From Solen grandis (Eukaryota; Mollusca; Bivalvia; Adapedonta; Solenidae): 64,000 nt of DNA. Of the stretch, positions 59,027 to 64,000 are shown piece by piece. Position numbers and translations under genes: made by a program. Positions within the stretch are counted from its first letter, which is position 1. Every line of letters begins with the position of its first letter. The DNA lies in the NCBI GenBank assembly GCA_021229015.1, contig CM037785.1:1518080-1582079 (forward strand), read 5' to 3'. A model generated the notes under the pieces. It was not told the origin of the DNA and did not search any database. It saw nothing but the letters and a program-made list of their open reading frames with translations.

Positions 59027-60130
59027 CGGACATTTTAAAGAGTAAAACATTTTCACGGTAACCTTTGAGCTAAAAATATTTTTTCTGCGTATCTCAGTAT
59101 GAAAACAATCTTAGCGGCACGCGGGCACGTGCCAATATCAGACCATTAAGTCGTATCCTGATATTGCATAAAAAAGCAACAGGCATCAGCCACACATGCT
59201 CAAAACACATTATCTTTGAATGTCGGGGATTAATTCCGTAATAGAATGATTTGACGATGCACCAATGGCCAAAATGTTTGAAATCAATTTGTGCAAAGTG
59301 ACTTTGAAAACTGCATGCCGATGAATGATAATTCAGTTTTATACTCTGGGGATTATCAAAGTGGGTGGGGCAGACACGTGATCACATTAGCGCCCCTGAC
59401 ATAAATACTGTCGGTCTCCACCGAGTTTCCAAACTTAAACATACACACACACACACACACGCGCGCGCATGGAAGTAGAGAAAACGATAGTTTTGGGATC
59501 TGAAACGAATCGTAAGCAGAGAAATAAAATTACAGCAAAACTGTGAAAGACCGATGAGCAATTTTCCAAGCACTGTTCATAAGTCAGTGTTTATTCCCTG
59601 GCAAAAACAAAGGGGAATTACTCTTGGTGCCCGAGACATGCGATTATTCAAGCATTTTGTTTTCTCCGCAAGGCCTCGAAATTTGTGATTTTATTAGTTA
59701 CATATGTTTATATTGATCCTCTATAATTGTATTCTAATACCTAATATCGGTAATGCAAAACAACCCAGAATCAAACCAAATCCATCTTGCATAGTAGACC
59801 CTTTAACTCTGAAATGAGAAGTAAACCAAGCACTTCCCGAACACCCAACCTGCATGCTGGTATAAAATTTCACACATTGTTCAATGCGAAATAAACTACA
59901 GAATTTTCCCCAGTCACTGGTTGGTCAACTCAAATCAGCGATCTATACCGGGAATGAGCAAAATATAAACAATCAATCAAATTTCGTATCTAACTACCGT
60001 ATTTGATCTTACCACAAGCAGCAGTTACATGTGGGTTCCAAATTGGACTCACTACACCTTTCATTGACGATAGCATTTGCTATATTCTGGGTGTGGGAGA
60101 AACTACAAACATACATTCAAAGTCAGACCG
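59027..60130. other. Spacer with (AC)n(GC)n microsatellite
   Basis: No gene seen. Alternating AC then GC repeats lie at 59443-59469. Confidence 0.5.
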
Positions 60131-60188
60131 ACCTTGGACCAAACCCGAGTTGCTTTTGTGAAAAGCCAGGGCGTTAAACACTAGCCTA
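60131..60188 (-). repeat. tRNA-Glu-like relic 2
   Basis: On plus GACCAAACCCGAGTTGC then TTTTGTGAAAAGCCAGGGCG then TTAAACACTAG, matching 25041-25100 in order. Degenerate. Confidence 0.52.
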
Positions 60189-60313
60189 TTTGGAAATCTC
60201 TTAGTTAAAGATTTATTTACGAGAGACTACTTTTAGAACTAATGTGCCAGACAAACTTAAATACCAAAAATAATTGTCTTCCTAGAACTACGGAACTTCA
60301 TTTACTAAATAAG

Positions 60314-60413
60314 NNNNNNNNNNNNNNNNNNNNNNNNNNNNNNNNNNNNNNNNNNNNNNNNNNNNNNNNNNNNNNNNNNNNNNNNNNNNNNNNNNNNNNN
60401 NNNNNNNNNNNNN
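60314..60413. other. Assembly gap (100 N)
   Basis: A run of 100 N. The flanking sequence shows no repeat that would explain the gap. Confidence 0.99.
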
Positions 60414-61504
60414 GAAACAATGGAAACAAACACAATTCAGCATTGTTTAAAATAATCATGAATGTTTGCATAATACAGGAAACCATCATTAAGTGTCTAA
60501 AATGCGCGATTTAAAGTTAATCCATGAATTGCCCTTACATTGTACCGTATACACCACCGCTTGGTAAACTCAGTACTATCAAATGTGAAACCCTATCTTT
60601 GGTCATTTTTGGGCTGGGCGTATATTTGTCGTCAGGAAAAGAAATCTTGGGACCTTGGCCTCTGTGATATTCTAATCCACAAACTACATTCATGTTACCC
60701 GGTTCGAAACCTAAGTACAATACTTAGCACTGAGTAATACTTTAATTCTTAGAAAGGGTAGAATGACATTAACTGTTCCAGTTTCACGTACCATCAGATA
60801 AGTACTTGACTTTGCATAAATTACTACATTACTAACTATATAAATACCTATTTATTTATTTATTTATTTATTTATTTATTTTGATCACATTACATTAAGT
60901 ATTTAAGTATTACCTAGCGCTAAGAATTATTGCTGTATTCTAGCAAGGTTTGTGTATAATATCTTAAAGTCCGTTGGACAAATATTAGATGTAGGCTACG
61001 AAAGCTACACGTTCAGATTCAGATGGAATAAGGCATTTATCAACTATCACTGGTAACATTTGCCTTATCCTGCCTGATTATCTCCCGGTTCCCAAACAAT
61101 TATGAAAACAATCATTAACGCCAATATTACAGGATCATTTAAATTTGTATCGATATGTTAAACAATAAAAAACATAAAGAAGAAAGTGTAAGTGTAATAG
61201 ATTTATTTCGAAACTCAGCGTAAAATTACTTGTCAAAACTGTTCAGGATTCTTAGGAAGTACTCACACTAGTTGCAAATGTTTTGACATATTCGTAAGTG
61301 CTCACGTCATAAAACGCATTTTGTTTGGTCTACACAGCGGATCCAAGGTTATAAATGCCGTCTCTTTGTATGTCTTTATTCTAAATAAATCGTTCGCTAC
61401 TTGTTTAAAAACGTCAATAAAAATGGCTTATCAACGCTATCTAGTGAAATTAAAAGATTTGTTTATTTGGTTAAATGTCCCGCCGACAGTATTTCTGTAT
61501 ATAG
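60414..61504. other. Spacer with (TTTA)n microsatellite
   Basis: No gene seen. TTTA repeats lie at 60850-60882. Confidence 0.45.
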
Positions 61505-61680
61505 TGCTGCCATACTGATGTATCATGCCGCAGACATGTGGTATGATACCACACACGGTCACATTATATCCTGACACCGGGCCAACCAGTCCTGAAACTA
61601 CCCTTATATGCTGAGCGCAAAGCAAGGAGGCTATACCAGTACATTTTAAAAACTGTCTCGACCGGGGATCAAACCCACGA
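61505..61680 (-). mobile_element. Second SINE family (M), copy 4
   Basis: On minus it reads GGGTTTGATCCCCGGTCGAG (B-box region), then GACTGGTTGGCCCGGTGTCA (core), then GTGTGGTATCATACC and a distal GGCATGATACATCAGTATGG. It has the same order as copies at 28160 and 31826 and the best-preserved core. The A box is missing. Confidence 0.7.
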
Positions 61681-63079
61681 CTTATTAATAAAATTGCACA
61701 GATCATTTTGATCCACTCTATATTCCAAATACATGTACTGCATTTCATTAATGTTTCGTATAAAAATATGGAGAAAAATTTCTTCAGGGCACTGAATTGA
61801 ACCAAGACTTTCCGTCCCTTGCCATCCATACCAAAACCCAACTGATAACAGCAACAATAGTATTTAATCCTCAACACTCAACTTCCATCGTGCCGACTTT
61901 ATTTCATATAATTTTCCTTCATTTTACCTCATTCCTATACGAAATAAATGTTTAACCAGGAGCGTTATAAGAAGGTGATCGCTTCCATTTGATAACTGCA
62001 GAAAAAGCGATTCAGAGTATGTTTGATAAATTTCTCATTAAGGTAATGCAATTAGAAATATAAAGATCTTCCGCAAACTTCTAGAAATGCATATGTTTTC
62101 ATTTGATAAAATGATGCAAAAAAAATTAATTAGCGTATTCGCATCTGCCTTATTATCAGACGCATTGAACAAATTAACAAAACGTTCAGGAAACAGATGA
62201 TAACATATTCATTCTGAATTATGAATTTCTTCCGTTAAGAATTTGACATATAAGACTCATCTTGGACTAAATTCGTGTCTTTAGAGAATGTAGTTCAACA
62301 AAAGAAGCGAGTTTTTTCTTCACAAGCTTGCTGATACATTTTTAGCACCTGATTCGAAACGAAGGACGGGACTCGACCTAGATCAAGAAGAAAATAAATT
62401 TACTGAAATGTCTCAAAAATTAATTTGAATGGCAAAATAAAGGTATGAATTTAGAAAAATGCGATCTTCCAAAGGGGTAAATTAAAATATTCGAAAAACC
62501 GCAAGGTTCGAAAAAACGAGGGTATTTTATTTATTTCTTAAGCTTATCATGTTCGACAATTATGTCTTAAATGTAAAACAACGTAATTTACGCAAGGGAA
62601 TGTGGAGTTGACCTCGGAAAATAAGATGTTAGTGTTCATCGTAATATTAGATTAATTAACAACTATAAGATGTTGGAATTGGTTTGGAATCATTTTCCCA
62701 AAATAAAAACAAAAGTTAGAGCGTTGACCCAAATAGGATTTGGTATTTTGCTAAAGCAGTCTATTTGTCTACTTTTTTACATCTCATGATCTGTATATCA
62801 TTCAACAGTAAATAAATGACATCATATTAGGAATCTGTGTCTTTTTTCCACTGTTTTCAGCTTCATGTATTCAAAATAATTGCTTATATACTGTATACTA
62901 ACATACCCATGTTTAAAAAAATAAATGAGTGAAACATAGAAAGTGCGTCTCTCTTTATGTTGTTGTTGTTGTTGTTGTTTCAATATAATTTTATAAATTA
63001 TATAAAGCAAATATCAGAAATAAAAAACTGAAGATGTACAAATGTATGTAAACAACAAAGGTTAAAGTTATTATATATA
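61681..63079. other. Spacer, no gene recognised
   Basis: No gene seen. A short (TTG)7 run lies at 62959-62980. Confidence 0.45.
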
Positions 63080-63694
63080 AACAAGAAATATCTTTATAAA
63101 AGATATTCGGCGTAGCTAAATAAGTGTAACATGTAAAATAGATTTAAACTATAATAAAGTTAGAAACATTAGCAAAAATGTTTACCAAGATTATGGGAGG
63201 TATTGTGAAGACTATATAACAGAATGGATTTAATTTCCAAACAAACAAAAAAGAGCTAATCTACTAAATTCCATTAAATATTATGCCCTTAATGATTCAT
63301 TTTAGGTAAAGACAATTCATGTGTAACCAAGCGAAATCGAAAGATCAACAATCGCGTATATTCGATTATTGTTTCCAGATCCGCACAATATAGTGCACGA
63401 CTTCCTGCAGTATTTACCCCAACCGAACCCCCACCCCTTAAGGTCGAGTCCACTTTTATAAATTGGGGGAAATTGTGGTTTTAAAAATAGACAAACTTCA
63501 TATTCATAATGCCAAAGCAGCATTCCTAAATTGATGATATGGAAGTGTTAAAATTTCATTACTGTGTTACCTTTCATTTTTAACTAAATAATAAACCTGT
63601 AATATCAAGTAGAAAGATATAAACAACCTGAAACAACCATTTTAAATTTGAATATCCTACATATCCTAAAACAAATTATACAAGCCAATGATAG
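63080..63694 (+). repeat. R2, ~605-bp dispersed repeat, copy 2
   Basis: Same order of landmarks and orientation as 53462-54066, including the left dyad AATATCTTTATAAAAGATATT, TTATGGGAGGTATTGTGAAG, TATTCGATTATTGTTTCCAG and CAAGCCAATGATAG. Small indels account for the 10-bp length difference. Confidence 0.85.
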
Positions 63695-64000
63695 CATTGC
63701 ATTTACTCTGGCTTCATTTGCATACCAATATTCGATTGGTTAAAGAAGTAGGTCAAAATCAATTTTATACAGCTACGGCGAAAAGAACCCCTGAACTGAA
63801 ATCAAACTATGTACTTTTATTTTCATTCTCTTGTGTTCCTCAACAATTTATTGAACCAATTAATACGATACTGATAAAGACACCGTTTTGCTTCTGGACA
63901 AAACCTTATTCATCAACTATGTACTTTTAGTTAAAATATATACATGTACATGTAATTTAAAATGCGTATGTCAAATTTGATCTATCCTAAATGTATTTTA
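63695..64000. other. Right-edge sequence
   Basis: An 80-codon plus-strand frame (63688-63930) overlaps the end of R2 and shows no recognisable motif. Nothing else seen. Confidence 0.4.

Overview
The window is AT-rich, intron-bearing, repeat-dense animal DNA with two 100-base runs of N marking assembly gaps. The repeat content points to a bivalve mollusc, possibly a venerid-type clam: tRNA-headed SINEs sharing one conserved body, a 145-bp array preceded by a leader that includes GATGGCCCTGTGTCGCTC, and a 'CCCTTTCCCTCATA' palindromic element. The bivalve assignment is an inference from repeat style, and the species is not determinable here.

Only one host gene can be supported, at the left end on the minus strand. 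It is the 5' part of GET1 (WRB/CHD5 family), the ER receptor subunit for tail-anchored protein insertion. Three coding exons (5648-5568, 4045-3880, 3338-3271) have clean GT-AG borders and compatible phases. The remaining C-terminal exon(s) are not seen and probably lie left of the window. A decayed Ty3/gypsy retrotransposon (about 520-3199) sits on the opposite strand, its 3' LTR ending 71 bp from GET1 exon 3.

From 5.9 kb to the right edge I find no convincing host exon. The DNA is AT-rich spacer studded with repeats. These are two tail-to-tail LINE 3' relics (5.9-6.4 kb); a 145-bp tandem array (9.0-10.2 kb) cut by a gap; a 55-bp minisatellite (12.9-13.3 kb); ten copies or relics of one SINE body with at least three different heads; four copies plus one tail fragment of a second SINE family; three tRNA-Cys-like, two tRNA-Glu-like and one tRNA-Thr-like relics; a 21-bp array (28.9-29.4 kb); and a second tandem-core element (31.0-31.75 kb).

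The right half holds several structures not explained by simple repeats. A ~607-bp sequence occurs as an inverted pair (22.3 and 41.8 kb). A ~605-bp sequence occurs as a direct pair (53.5 and 63.1 kb). An old direct segmental duplication links 40.0-43.6 kb with 44.5-46.5 kb. Four foldback elements carry CCCTTTCCCTC ends, three of them between perfect TTAA sites, which suggests piggyBac mobilisation. A 1.37-kb TA-flanked pogo/mariner-like element (46.7-48.07 kb) has a smaller TA-flanked element nested inside. A 45-bp minisatellite (49.3-50.76 kb) shows a partly dimeric higher-order pattern.

The genes do not form a pathway in this window. It is best read as one conserved secretory-pathway gene at the edge of a long transposon-rich intergenic or intronic region. 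All homology calls come from reading the sequence by eye, with no database search.
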